A DNA stretch of 64,000 nucleotides from Pararhizobium sp. YC-54 (GCF_025847205.1 NZ_JAOYTH010000003.1:186001-250000), one strand, 5' to 3'; counted from the stretch's first letter, positions 47,413 to 56,211 are shown. Made by a program: numbers and translations. The notes: generated by a model from the sequence alone, not told the origin.

Positions 47413-47982
47413 TTACGCTGCTTCTTCCTGCGCGTCGTCTTCTTCGATAGCCTTGCCGCGCTTCGGACCCTTGTTCAGGTTCGTTTCGACAAGACGGACA
47501 GCTTCGGTTTCCGACATCTTGTTCACGGCTGCGATTTCGCGCGCCATGCGATCAAGTGCGGCTTCGTAAAGCTGACGTTCGGAATAGGACTGTTCCGGCT
47601 GGTTTTCAGCACGGTAGAGGTCGCGCACGACTTCGGCGATCGAGATCAGGTCCCCGGAATTGATCTTGGCATCATATTCCTGCGCACGGCGGGACCACAT
47701 GGTCCGCTTGACGCGTGCCCTGCCCTGGACGACCTTCAATGCACGTTCGACGAAATCGGTCTCGGAGAGCTTACGCATGCCAATGGAGACGGCTTTTGCG
47801 ACCGGAACCTTGAGGCGCATCTTGTCCTTTTCGAAATCGATGACAAACAGTTCGAGCGACATGCCCGCAACCACCTGGTCTTCAATTGCTACAATTTGTC
47901 CAACGCCATGTGCCGGGTAAACGATCGATTCACCGGTCTTGAAGCCATGGCGTGTTGAAGATTTTTTCTGCTGGGTCGTCAT
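47413..47982 (-). CDS. CarD/CdnL family transcription regulator
   Basis: The 189-residue protein has the CarD N-terminal RNA-polymerase-binding fold (TGESIVYPAHGVGQIVAIED, MRLKVPVAKAVSIGMRKLS) and a helical C-terminal DNA-contact region (WSRRAQEYDAKINSGDLISIAEVVRDLYRAENQPEQSYSERQLYEAALDRM, given here by segment). CdnL stabilises the open complex and supports rRNA and growth genes in alphaproteobacteria. ATG 47980-47982 (MTTQQKKSS) was chosen; a TTG three codons upstream is possible. It is the sole gene of its unit. Confidence 0.9.
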   Translation of the reverse strand: MTTQQKKSSTRHGFKTGESIVYPAHGVGQIVAIEDQVVAGMSLELFVIDFEKDKMRLKVPVAKAVSIGMRKLSETDFVERALKVVQGRARVKRTMWSRRAQEYDAKINSGDLISIAEVVRDLYRAENQPEQSYSERQLYEAALDRMAREIAAVNKMSETEAVRLVETNLNKGPKRGKAIEEDDAQEEAA

Positions 47983-48395
47983 TCGTTTCAAAAACTCCCT
48001 GTTACGCTCCCGGCAACAGGCCGGGGGCCGGGTCAGTCAGGCCCGGGATGGACGGGGGCACCGTCGGGTGACTCCATGCTGATCCGTTCCAACGGTCGTC
48101 AAATCGATCTTCTGCGGGGCGATCACACACAAGCAACTGCCGTTGCGTATTTGGGGTCAGCCGCGCAGTGGGATTCTTTTGCTTTCGTGATGGTTTCGGG
48201 CACACGTAAGTGCCACGATGTGGATCAGTATTTCGACCCTATCATAAAAAACAGCGGAAATCAATAATTTGCTTTACAACGGCCATCAAGGCCAACCAGC
48301 CCGTCACGGACATGGTTAAGCCATGATTCCCCAAATTCCGCCATTTTTTGCAGCCGGGAAAACCAACCCGCGACCGGCTGCCCGAAGCCTATCGG
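47983..48395. other. 413-bp gene-free region upstream of carD
   Basis: The carD leader contains two GC hairpins: CCCGGC (48009-48014) with GCCGGG (48020-48025), and CCGGG (48028-48032) with CCCGG (48042-48046). Further right, GCAGCCGG (48351-48358) and CCGGCTGC (48374-48381) pair, but the T-run is on the wrong side for an fdxA terminator. No small gene is supported. Confidence 0.45.
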
Positions 48396-48734
48396 TCAGT
48401 CGCCCTGACCGGGCTTCGGCGAAAAGTATTTCTCGTACTTGCCTTCTTCGCCGTCCATTTCCTTGGCTTCCGGCATCTCATCACGCTTGACGGTGAGATT
48501 GGGCCATTGTGTGGCGAAGTCGGCATTCAGCTTCAGCCACTTATCGAGGCCCGGTTCGGTATCGGGCTTGATGGCCCCGGCCGGACATTCCGGTTCGCAG
48601 ACGCCGCAGTCAATGCACTCGTCAGGATGAATGACCAGAAAATTCTCGCCTTCGTAGAAGCAGTCCACCGGGCACACTTCAACGCAATCGGTATATTTGC
48701 AGCGTATGCAATTGTCGGTCACGACATACGTCAT
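48396..48734 (-). CDS. fdxA: Seven-iron ferredoxin FdxA
   Basis: The 112-residue protein has the 7Fe ferredoxin motifs: [18 protein letters not shown], in which C9, C17 and C49 hold the [3Fe-4S] cluster in related proteins, and [12 protein letters not shown] for the [4Fe-4S] cluster. FdxA is a small cytosolic electron carrier found in nearly all alphaproteobacteria. It is often placed next to carD in rhizobia, as here. The S4-domain protein gene lies upstream on the same strand, 214 nt away. Confidence 0.96.
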   Translation of the reverse strand: MTYVVTDNCIRCKYTDCVEVCPVDCFYEGENFLVIHPDECIDCGVCEPECPAGAIKPDTEPGLDKWLKLNADFATQWPNLTVKRDEMPEAKEMDGEEGKYEKYFSPKPGQGD

Positions 48735-48948
48735 GAGGTACTCCAGCGATTCTCACGTTTGACGGCAGACAGGAACCAGAAGAGAGGTCCGCTTATCCGC
48801 ATCCGTTCGGGGATACCAGCCCGCCAACGTCTTTCGGGACGCAACATGGCTGCTCATTTACCCCGTGAGGTAAAGGCTTTGCAGGGGCTTTGCAAGAATA
48901 ATCCATGCGCCAAACGGCCGCCCCGCGGGACAGTTTTCTAATCCTTTA

Positions 48949-49362
48949 CTATTCCTGATGCCAGCCCTGCTTGAGCCTGTCGACGTCGCGGCGTTCCTTC
49001 TTGGTCGGCCGGCCGCTGCCGCGTTCGCGCGTTGCCTGCTCAAAGGCATTCGGCTTTTCGCCGGGAACAGCCGCCGGCGTCAGGTCTTCATAGAGAAGGC
49101 GGGCTTCCTCGTAAGGTCCGCGCCGGACGCCGGGAAGCAGAACGCGCACTATCGTGTCGCGCCGGTCAAGCGAGACAACAACCACATCGCCGGCTTTCAC
49201 CGCATGCGAGGGCTGGGTAATCCGGGCGTCGTTCACCCGGACATCGCCGGACTCGATCGCCTTCTGGGCGATCGAGCGGGACTTTTGCAGGCGCGTGAAG
49301 AACAGCCATTTGTCGAGACGCTGGCGGAGAACCGGCAGGGACTGAGGCTGTTTTCCACCCAT
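48949..49362 (-). CDS. S4-domain RNA-binding protein (Hsp15/HslR-like)
   Basis: The 137-residue protein has the S4 fold: LRQRLDKWLFFTRLQKSRSIAQKAIESGDVRVNDARI (helix-turn and beta turn, seen in segments), followed by HAVKAGDVVVVSL. HslR binds 50S subunits carrying stalled peptidyl-tRNA. The charged C-terminus (KKERRDVDRLKQGWHQE) is usual in this family. It lies 18 nt after the helicase gene on the same strand, so they probably form an operon. Confidence 0.88.
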   Translation of the reverse strand: MGGKQPQSLPVLRQRLDKWLFFTRLQKSRSIAQKAIESGDVRVNDARITQPSHAVKAGDVVVVSLDRRDTIVRVLLPGVRRGPYEEARLLYEDLTPAAVPGEKPNAFEQATRERGSGRPTKKERRDVDRLKQGWHQE

Positions 49363-49380
49363 CCTGTTACCTTTGGGGCC

Positions 49381-52300
49381 TTATTTCTTCATCTGCTCCT
49401 TCAGGGCAGCGAGCTTGGCGAAAGGCGAATCCGGATCCATCGGCTTTTCCTTGCGCGGCGGACGGGCCTCGAACTTGGCGGCCTGCGGCTTTCCGCCGCG
49501 GTCGTTGCGATCCGGACGATCCTGGCGGTCGCCCTTCTCATGCCGCTGGCCGCCCTGGGGCTTGCCACCGTCACGGCCGCGATTGCGGTCAGGCCTGCCG
49601 CCGCCACCCGGCTTGCGATTGTCGTCGCCGCGCGCCTCACGACGGCCTTCACCGTCACGGCGCGGCTCGCCGCCTTCACGGCGGGCTTCGCCCTGCGGTG
49701 CCCGGTTGTTGCCACCGCGGCGATCACCCTGCGGGCGTCCACCCGAGCGCTGGTTGTCGTTGCGGCTGCCCGGACGCCACAGGAGAACCGGCTTGGCTTC
49801 AACGGGCTCGGCCAGTTCGCTGGCCTGCTCCGCGATCACGGCCTGCTCAGTGCCTGCAGCTTCAGCTTCGGCGGCAACCGGAGCAGTCTCCGTTGCCGGT
49901 TCAGGCGCAGGCTCGGAAGCATGGGCTTCTTCACCGGCTGCGTCCGCGTCATCGTGATCGGCCGCCTCAGCCGGTGCGTCGGAAACCGCGGTATCCGCTG
50001 CCGGTGCGGCAGATCCGGACTGCGCGGCGAGGAATGCAGCGGCATCCTCCACCTTTACGGCATCGGCCCGGTAGCCGAGACCCTTGAGGATCTCTTCCAT
50101 ATCGTCCGGCGTGGCACCGAGGATGGAAAGCATCGCAGTCGTTGCGGTAAAGCGGCGGCCGTCATAGGCACCGTCCGGGCGCGCCGTCGTGCCCGGCTTC
50201 CACTGCAGGAGCGGACGGATCAGGTCAGCCAGACGCTCGAGGATATCGATGCGGACGGCACGCTTTCCAAGGAAACGGAAACCGGCCAGCTTGTAGAAGG
50301 TGCGCTCGAAGGCCGGATCGGTGACCACCGAGGTGCGGCCTGCGGCCAGCACGGGGATGAGATCGCCATAGCCGGGCTTGTCGAGACCGTCATTCTTCAA
50401 CGCCCAGAGAAGGGTGATGAGTTCCGCCGGAGCCGGCTTCAGAAGTGCCGGCATGAAGATGTGGTAGGCGCCGAAGCGGATGCCGTGGCGGCGGATCGAG
50501 GCGCGGGCCTCCTGGTCCAGCGACTTGACGTCATCGGCGACATCGCGGCGGAACATGACGCCGAGATTTTCAACGAGCTGGAAAGCCAGACCCTTGGCGA
50601 GACCTTCAAGGTCTTCGGCGCGCGACAGATCGTCGAGCGGCTTGAGGACCGTCGAGATATGATGATTGACGAAGCGCTCGATGCGGGCGAGCACATGATC
50701 ACGGGCATTGCCCTGCAGCTGCTCGTCGGCGAGCAACAGCACGCGCGGACGCATCACATGGTCGCTGGCCGTCAGCCGCGCCACAGGGTCGCCGAGCCAG
50801 CGCACGAGACCATCCGACGACAAAGCCAGGTCAGCATTGCCCGCGGCATGCAGCCTTGCTGCCCGCGCTTCGAATTCGAGAGCCAGCGCTTTTTGCGCAG
50901 CCCCCTGCGCTGCACGCGCGTCAAGACCATCCGTCACTGTCGCCAGCGTGAAACGGAACCCGGCCAATTGTCCCACATGATGACCTTCAACGAAGACATC
51001 GCCATTTACACTGATTTCAGCTTCCAACATCGCATTCTCTCTCAGGCGCTTCATGAGCACAGATGTCCTGCGATCAACAAAGCGTTTCGTCAACCTTTCA
51101 TGTAACGCGTCGGACAATCGATCTTCGATTTCCCGCGTCTTTTCTTGCCAGTGTGTCGGATCGGCAAGCCATCCCGGACGGTTGGACACATAGGTCCATG
51201 TCCTAATTTGTGCAATTCTCGCGGACAATGTATCGATTTCACCATCCGTATGGTCCGCGCGGCGAACCTGTTCGGCCATGAAATCTTCGTTCACTGTGCC
51301 ACGCCGGACGAGATCGGCATAGAGTGTCGAAATCAGATCGGCATGTTGCGCCGGCGTTATACGCCGGTAGTCGGGAAGCGCACAGGCCTCCCACAGCTTC
51401 TCTACACGCTCAGGTGTCGTTGCGACACTTGTAACTTCCGGATAGCGCGAAAGATAGTCCAATGCCTGTTGATCGACAGCCGGTAGGGCTCGCGTCAGCC
51501 CATGCACGGCAGGTGCGGCATCCAGGCTCTTCTTCAGGGCCTGGATAGACGCATAGTTGAGAGACTTCGACCGCCACTGCAGCACGCGCACCGGATCGAA
51601 CTGATGCGATTCGATCCGGTGGACCAGTTCGTTGTCGAATGGCTCCACCCGCGAGGTGACGCCGAATGTTCCGTCGCGCAGATGGCGGCCGGCACGGCCG
51701 GCGATCTGCGCCAGTTCGCCCGGATTGAGATTGCGGAACTGGTAGCCGTCATATTTGCGGTCCTGGGCGAACGCGACATGATCGACGTCAAGGTTCAAGC
51801 CCATGCCGATCGCGTCTGTCGCCACCAGATACTCGACATCGCCGGCCTGATAGAGCGCCACCTGCGCATTGCGCGTGCGGGGCGACAGGGCTCCGAGCAC
51901 CACAGCGGCACCGCCGCGCTGACGGCGGATCAATTCGGCGATCGCATAGACTTCCTCGGCCGAAAACGCGACGATCGCAGTCCGTTGCGGCAGACGCGTG
52001 ATCTTCTTGGAGCCGGCATAGAGCAGCTGCGACAGCCGGGGGCGCTCGACGACGGTGATACCCGGCAGCAGATGTTCAAGGATCGGCCGCATGGTGGAAG
52101 CGCCGAGCAACAGCGTCTCGACGCGGCCACGCAGATGCATCAGCCGGTCGGTAAAGATATGGCCGCGCTCCAGGTCGCCGGCGAGCTGCACCTCGTCGAT
52201 GGCGACGAAGGCAGCCTTGGTCTCGCGCGGCATCGCCTCGACGGTGCAGACCGAGAAACGCGCCATATGCGGCGTGATCTTTTCCTCGCCGGTAATCAAC

Positions 52301-52536
52301 GCAACATTGTGGGCGCCGACCTTTTCGACGACACGGGTATAGACCTCGCGCGCCAAAAGCCGCAGCGGCAAGCCGATCACGCCAGACTCGTGCGCGACCA
52401 TGCGCTCGATCGCATAATGCGTCTTGCCGGTATTGGTGGGGCCGAGCACCGCGATCACGCCGCGGCCACTCAAGATCATCGGTTGGTCAGGCACTATATC
52501 GATCCTGCGCACTTTCAATCTGCGAAGGCCATTCAC
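49381..52536 (-). CDS. SUV3-like DEAD-box-family RNA helicase with RG-rich tail
   Basis: The 1051-residue protein has a helicase core with Walker A GPTNTGKT (32-39), DEVQ (Walker B, about 114-117) and motif VI QIAGRAGR (about 279-286), as in mitochondrial SUV3. Residues 360-750 hold the SUV3 C-terminal-like region. The last 200 residues include a low-complexity acidic/Ala stretch and a Gly-Arg-Asp-rich tail (many GGR, RRG and RPD repeats) ending in MDPDSPFAKLAALKEQMKK. The tail should be disordered and bind RNA. The start may be M20 (MILSGRGVIAVLGPTN) rather than M1. Confidence 0.88.
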   Translation of the reverse strand: MNGLRRLKVRRIDIVPDQPMILSGRGVIAVLGPTNTGKTHYAIERMVAHESGVIGLPLRLLAREVYTRVVEKVGAHNVALITGEEKITPHMARFSVCTVEAMPRETKAAFVAIDEVQLAGDLERGHIFTDRLMHLRGRVETLLLGASTMRPILEHLLPGITVVERPRLSQLLYAGSKKITRLPQRTAIVAFSAEEVYAIAELIRRQRGGAAVVLGALSPRTRNAQVALYQAGDVEYLVATDAIGMGLNLDVDHVAFAQDRKYDGYQFRNLNPGELAQIAGRAGRHLRDGTFGVTSRVEPFDNELVHRIESHQFDPVRVLQWRSKSLNYASIQALKKSLDAAPAVHGLTRALPAVDQQALDYLSRYPEVTSVATTPERVEKLWEACALPDYRRITPAQHADLISTLYADLVRRGTVNEDFMAEQVRRADHTDGEIDTLSARIAQIRTWTYVSNRPGWLADPTHWQEKTREIEDRLSDALHERLTKRFVDRRTSVLMKRLRENAMLEAEISVNGDVFVEGHHVGQLAGFRFTLATVTDGLDARAAQGAAQKALALEFEARAARLHAAGNADLALSSDGLVRWLGDPVARLTASDHVMRPRVLLLADEQLQGNARDHVLARIERFVNHHISTVLKPLDDLSRAEDLEGLAKGLAFQLVENLGVMFRRDVADDVKSLDQEARASIRRHGIRFGAYHIFMPALLKPAPAELITLLWALKNDGLDKPGYGDLIPVLAAGRTSVVTDPAFERTFYKLAGFRFLGKRAVRIDILERLADLIRPLLQWKPGTTARPDGAYDGRRFTATTAMLSILGATPDDMEEILKGLGYRADAVKVEDAAAFLAAQSGSAAPAADTAVSDAPAEAADHDDADAAGEEAHASEPAPEPATETAPVAAEAEAAGTEQAVIAEQASELAEPVEAKPVLLWRPGSRNDNQRSGGRPQGDRRGGNNRAPQGEARREGGEPRRDGEGRREARGDDNRKPGGGGRPDRNRGRDGGKPQGGQRHEKGDRQDRPDRNDRGGKPQAAKFEARPPRKEKPMDPDSPFAKLAALKEQMKK

Positions 52537-52679
52537 GGCGTTTCAAGGCCGTTTCAACCGGCGCAGAACACATGCCCACGCGAAAGCACAAACGCAAGGG
52601 GCGTGGGGTCACGAAACGTCGCAAATGGAGCATTCGGCCCATATTTCCACCCTCAATCTCCAGATTCTGGAACAGCGGT

Positions 52680-52740
52680 GGAACGAATCAGCGACGAAAC
52701 GCAGACTCGAGGGGATTCAGGTTTTGTTCACCGCTAGATG
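52680..52740 (+). repeat. 61-nt imperfect direct repeat, copy 1
   Basis: Begins GGAACGAATCAGCGAC and ends GTTCACCGCTAGAT. It aligns without gaps to 53164-53224, with about 40 of 61 identical bases. Confidence 0.6.
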
Positions 52741-53163
52741 TTGACTTCCTAAGCCGGATTCGCACCAAATGCTGAATCGATGTTTTTGGCGTCAATTTGC
52801 TCAAAAAATGAACATTGCAAACCACGCGGCAAGCGTGACGATTTTGAGATTCAGAATCCAAATAACTGAATACACGGGAAAAATTAACCATGCTTCCGGG
52901 AGAGCAAAAAACCCCTCAAATATTAGTAATTTTTAAAGTATAAGCCAGAACAAACCGGGTACTCATCGCAGGGGCGACCGTTTTCGGCGCGATTTCCGCC
53001 CCGTCCGGTGTTTCCACGGAGATGCACGTCCTTCGCCAGATTCAGATCGGAATTCAAACTGACAATTGCCCTGCGCGGCCTCGATTGGGGAAAAGCAACG
53101 GCGGCCGCCCAAACAGCCGTGCAGGCTTATTTTCACTAGCCCGTTAACACCTCAACCAAAGCA

Positions 53164-53224
53164 GGAACGAATCGGCGACATATCAAAGACACGGCCTGGT
53201 TCCCGGTCTGTTCACCGCAACATA
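53164..53224 (+). repeat. 61-nt imperfect direct repeat, copy 2
   Basis: Begins GGAACGAATCGGCGAC and ends GTTCACCGCAACAT. Both conserved blocks are at the same distance as in copy 1 (46 nt between the block starts). Confidence 0.6.
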
Positions 53225-53253
53225 TGGTGTAAAATCAAATTATCAACCATATG
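53221..53253. promoter_or_regulatory. Inverted repeat CATATGGT / ACCATATG
   Basis: CATATGGT (53221-53228) and ACCATATG (53246-53253) are perfect complements separated by 17 A+T-rich bases. This looks like a dyad operator. No regulator is evident. Confidence 0.45.
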
Positions 53254-53313
53254 AAACGGTGGATAAACCCAGATCCGGCATCAACCGGGTCCGGCGCGTT
53301 AATCTTTTCCGGC

Positions 53314-53342
53314 AAAGCAAAACGGCGCCCGTGAAGGCGCCG
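53314..53342 (-). terminator. Terminator after phbB
   Basis: Read leftward, CGGCGCC and GGCGCCG (53323-53329 with 53336-53342) pair around a 6-nt loop; TTTTGCTTT follows. It lies 25 nt past the phbB stop. Confidence 0.8.
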
Positions 53343-53366
53343 CTGGCTATAAATTGACAAACTTGA

Positions 53367-54092
53367 TCAGACGAAGAACTGACCGCCATTGGCCGAAATC
53401 GTCGATCCCGTGATGAATCCCGCATCGTCCGAGGCCAGGAAGACCACGCAGCGTGCGATCTCCTCCGGCTCGCCGAGGCGGCCAACGGGTATCTGCGGAA
53501 TGATGCGCTCGGTCAGCACCTTTTCCGGGATAGCCCGCACCATTTCCGTGCCGATATAGCCGGGGCAAATGGCGTTGACGGTGATGCCCTTGGCAGCGCC
53601 TTCCTGGGCCAAGGCCTTGGTAAACCCGAGATCGCCAGCCTTGGACGCCGAATAATTGACCTGCCCCATTTGGCCTTTCTGGCCGTTGATCGAGGAAATA
53701 TTGATCACCCGGCCGAAATTGCGGTCGCGCATACCGGTCCAGACCGGATGGGTCATGTTGAAAAGGCCGGTGAGGTTGGTATCGATAACGGCGCTCCAGT
53801 TCTCCGGCGTCATCTTGTGGAACATGGCGTCGCGGGTGATGCCGGCATTGTTGACCAGCACCTCCACCGGGCCGAGTTCATCGACGACACGGGCTATGCC
53901 GGCGGTACAGGCTGCATAGTCGGACACATCCCATTTGTAAGTCGGAATACCGGTGGCTTCGGTAAAGGCCCGAGCCGTCTCGTCATTGCCGGCGTAATTT
54001 GCCGCGACCTTGTATCCTGCCGCCTTCAAGGCGATGGATATTGCCGCGCCGATACCGCGCGACCCGCCTGTGACCAATGCTACCCTGCTCAT
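53367..54092 (-). CDS. phbB: Acetoacetyl-CoA reductase
   Basis: PhbB reduces acetoacetyl-CoA to (R)-3-hydroxybutyryl-CoA with NADPH for polyhydroxybutyrate. The 241-residue short-chain dehydrogenase has TGGSRGIG (8-15) and the catalytic S134, Y147, K151 (ISSINGQKG, NYSASKAG). The INISSINGQKGQMGQVNYSASKAG run, with GQMGQ, separates PhbB from FabG-type reductases. It lies downstream of phbA on the same strand, 131 nt apart, and ends at its own terminator. Confidence 0.94.
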   Translation of the reverse strand: MSRVALVTGGSRGIGAAISIALKAAGYKVAANYAGNDETARAFTEATGIPTYKWDVSDYAACTAGIARVVDELGPVEVLVNNAGITRDAMFHKMTPENWSAVIDTNLTGLFNMTHPVWTGMRDRNFGRVINISSINGQKGQMGQVNYSASKAGDLGFTKALAQEGAAKGITVNAICPGYIGTEMVRAIPEKVLTERIIPQIPVGRLGEPEEIARCVVFLASDDAGFITGSTISANGGQFFV

Positions 54093-54223
54093 CCGGTTCT
54101 CTCCCCTGCTGCATCATTCCTGTTTAGACGCCGGCGCTCGACGGCGCAGAACAGTTCTTCCGGCTCTCGCCATGAAATTTTCTCCGGCCTCAAAGGCCGG
54201 AGCAATCACCTCATCCTAGATTG

Positions 54224-55405
54224 TCACAGCCGTTCGACACACATGGCGACGCCCATGCCGCCACCGATGCAGAGCGTCGCAAGCCCCTTGGACACGCCAC
54301 GACGCTTCATCTCGAACAGCAGTGTATTCAGCACACGCGCACCGGACGCGCCGATCGGATGGCCGATGGCAATGGCGCCGCCATTGACGTTGACGATCGA
54401 CGTATCCCAGCCGAGATCCTTGTTGACGGCGCAGGCCTGGGCCGCAAACGCCTCGTTGGCTTCGACAAGCTCGACATCGGCAACCGACCAGCCGGCCTTT
54501 TCCAGAGCCTTGCGGGAGGCTGGAATAGGTCCGGTTCCCATGATCTGCGGATCGACACCGGCCGTTGCCCAGGAGACGATGCGGGCGAGCGGCTGGATGC
54601 CACGGCGTCCGGCTTCGGCTTCGGTCATCAGAAGCGTTGCGGCGGCACCATCATTGAGCCCCGAAGCGTTGGCGGCGGTGACCGTGCCTTCCTTGTCGAA
54701 GGCCGGGCGAAGCTTGGCCATCGATTCCAGCGTCGCACCGTGACGGATATACTCGTCCTGATCGACGGTGACGTCACCCTTGCGGCCCTTGACGATGAAG
54801 GGAATGATCTCGTCGGCAAAGCGCCCGGCCTTCTGGGCGGCTTCGGCCTTGTTCTGCGAACCAAGCGCAAACACATCCTGGTCCTCGCGCGAAAGCTGCC
54901 ATTTCTTGGCGACATTCTCAGCCGTAGTACCCATGTGATAACCGTAGAAAGCGTCGGTCAGGCCGTCCTTGATCATCGTATCGATCATCTTGAAATCACC
55001 CATCTTGACGCCGCCGCGCAAGTGCGCGCAGTGCGGTGCCATCGACATGGATTCCATACCGCCGGCAACGATGATCTTCGCATCGCCGGTTGCAATCTGC
55101 TGCATGCCGAGCGCGACTGCGCGCAAGCCTGAGCCGCAGAGCTGGTTCATGCCCCAGGCTGTCGCCTCCTGTGGAATGCCGGCCTTCATCGCCGCCTGGC
55201 GGGCCGGGTTCTGGCCTTCACCGGCAGAGAGGACCTGACCGAGGATCACCTCATCGACCTCGGCGGCGGCGACACCGGCGCGCTCGAGCACCCCCTTGAT
55301 GACTGCAGCGCCAAGTTCATGGGCGGGAGTATTGGCGAAGGAGCCGTTGAACGATCCAACCGCAGTGCGGCCCGCACTGGCGATGACGATGGAGGGAGTG
55401 CTCAT
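54224..55405 (-). CDS. phbA: Acetyl-CoA acetyltransferase (beta-ketothiolase)
   Basis: PhbA condenses two acetyl-CoA to acetoacetyl-CoA, the first step of PHB synthesis. The 393-residue thiolase has the acyl-accepting C90 (NQLCGSGLRA), NGGAIAIGHPIGASGARV with the catalytic His, and CIGGGMGVAM with the second Cys near residue 380. The start MSTPSIVIAS (55403-55405) was chosen over one 15 residues longer. It is divergent from phaR; the space between holds the palindrome at 55517-55532. Confidence 0.95.
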   Translation of the reverse strand: MSTPSIVIASAGRTAVGSFNGSFANTPAHELGAAVIKGVLERAGVAAAEVDEVILGQVLSAGEGQNPARQAAMKAGIPQEATAWGMNQLCGSGLRAVALGMQQIATGDAKIIVAGGMESMSMAPHCAHLRGGVKMGDFKMIDTMIKDGLTDAFYGYHMGTTAENVAKKWQLSREDQDVFALGSQNKAEAAQKAGRFADEIIPFIVKGRKGDVTVDQDEYIRHGATLESMAKLRPAFDKEGTVTAANASGLNDGAAATLLMTEAEAGRRGIQPLARIVSWATAGVDPQIMGTGPIPASRKALEKAGWSVADVELVEANEAFAAQACAVNKDLGWDTSIVNVNGGAIAIGHPIGASGARVLNTLLFEMKRRGVSKGLATLCIGGGMGVAMCVERL

Positions 55406-55516
55406 CAGATATTTCCTCGTTCTTTTTTCGCAATTGCTAAAGACTGGCAAAGGTCATCGCGCAAGTCAAACGCCTTGATACAACGACGGCAGTTTCGCAT
55501 CGCAATCCGGGGGCCA

Positions 55517-55532
55517 GTGCAAAATTTTGCAC
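55517..55532. promoter_or_regulatory. Perfect 16-bp palindrome between phbA and phaR
   Basis: GTGCAAAATTTTGCAC reads identically on both strands. It lies 111 nt from the phbA start and 97 nt from the phaR start. PhaR-type proteins bind sites built on TGC/GCA elements near their own and PHB genes, so this is a likely PhaR operator. Confidence 0.6.
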
Positions 55533-55629
55533 CTGCGTCCACGCAACGCACAAAGAGATTGTCAGAACCGGTTTTTTGCGGGTACTCTGAAAAACACAAT
55601 AAAGACGGGAGCATGGGGAGGAGACCCAG

Positions 55630-56211
55630 ATGGCTAAACACGACGGTCAGATCGTAATCAAGAAATACGCCAACCGGAGGCTCTACAATACCGGGACAAG
55701 CACCTATGTGACGCTCGACGATCTTGCCGTGATGGTGAAAAAGGGAGAGGAATTCACCGTCCAGGACGCGAAATCGGGCGACGACATCACCCATTCGGTG
55801 CTCACCCAGATCATCTTCGAGCAGGAATCCAAGACAGGCAACACGCTTTTGCCGATATCCTTCCTGCGTCAGCTGATCTCGTTCTACGGCGACCAGATGC
55901 AGATGGTGGTGCCGAGCTACCTCGAGCATTCGATGCAGGCCTTCACCGACCAGCAAGTGCAGATGCGCGAACAGATCAACAAGGCCTTCGGCGATACGCC
56001 GCTCGGCAAGAATCTGGCAGTGCCGCTGCAACTGGTGGAAGAACAGGTCAAGCGCAATACCGATCTGTTCCATCAGGCAATGCAGATGTTTTCGCCGTTT
56101 ATGGCTGCAGCGCCTGCTGCCAAGGAACCGCGCAAGGCGGAAGCCAAGGATATCGACGACCTCAAGGAACAGCTGCGCGCCCTGCAGACGAAGCTGGAAA
56201 ACTTAGGCTGA
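55630..56211 (+). CDS. phaR: Polyhydroxyalkanoate synthesis repressor PhaR
   Basis: The 193-residue protein has the PhaR DNA-binding domain at the N-terminus (IVIKKYANRRLYNTGTSTYVTLDDLAVMVKKGEEF) followed by TGNTLLPISFLRQLISFYGDQMQMVVPSYLE, the PHB-granule/PHB-accumulation domain, and a coiled C-terminus (DDLKEQLRALQTKLENLG). It senses PHB and represses phasin and its own gene. The ATG at 55630 has GGGGAGGAGACCCAG upstream. It is divergent from phbAB. Confidence 0.95.
   Translation: MAKHDGQIVIKKYANRRLYNTGTSTYVTLDDLAVMVKKGEEFTVQDAKSGDDITHSVLTQIIFEQESKTGNTLLPISFLRQLISFYGDQMQMVVPSYLEHSMQAFTDQQVQMREQINKAFGDTPLGKNLAVPLQLVEEQVKRNTDLFHQAMQMFSPFMAAAPAAKEPRKAEAKDIDDLKEQLRALQTKLENLG

Larger units (their letters stand above)
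52537..53313. other. Gene-free AT-rich region with GANTC cluster and repeats
   Basis: No credible gene is present. Base composition shifts to A+T-rich from about 52740 to 53280. It contains ten GANTC sites (eight between 52663 and 52858), a diverged 61-nt direct repeat (52680-52740 and 53164-53224), an 8-bp perfect inverted repeat CATATGGT/ACCATATG (53221-53228 and 53246-53253) and GGTGGATAA (53258-53266), which matches a DnaA box in 8 of 9. The helicase promoter must lie here. Confidence 0.6.

Noticed and set aside
48351..48381. Hairpin as fdxA terminator
   Set aside because: The run of T precedes the stem on the plus strand; for the leftward fdxA transcript the stem is followed by A.
52572..52775. 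67-codon Lys/Arg-rich frame
   Set aside because: No ribosome site, no family, overlaps the GANTC cluster and changes to unrelated sequence at its end.
52537..53313. Chromosomal origin oriC
   Set aside because: AT-rich sequence and GANTC sites are suggestive, but the usual rhizobial oriC neighbours (hemE and others) are absent and only one DnaA-box-like site is seen.
54182..54202. Hairpin between phbA and phbB as a terminator
   Set aside because: CTCCGGCCT/AGGCCGGAG is a good stem but lacks a U-tract on the minus strand; it may be a processing or stability element.
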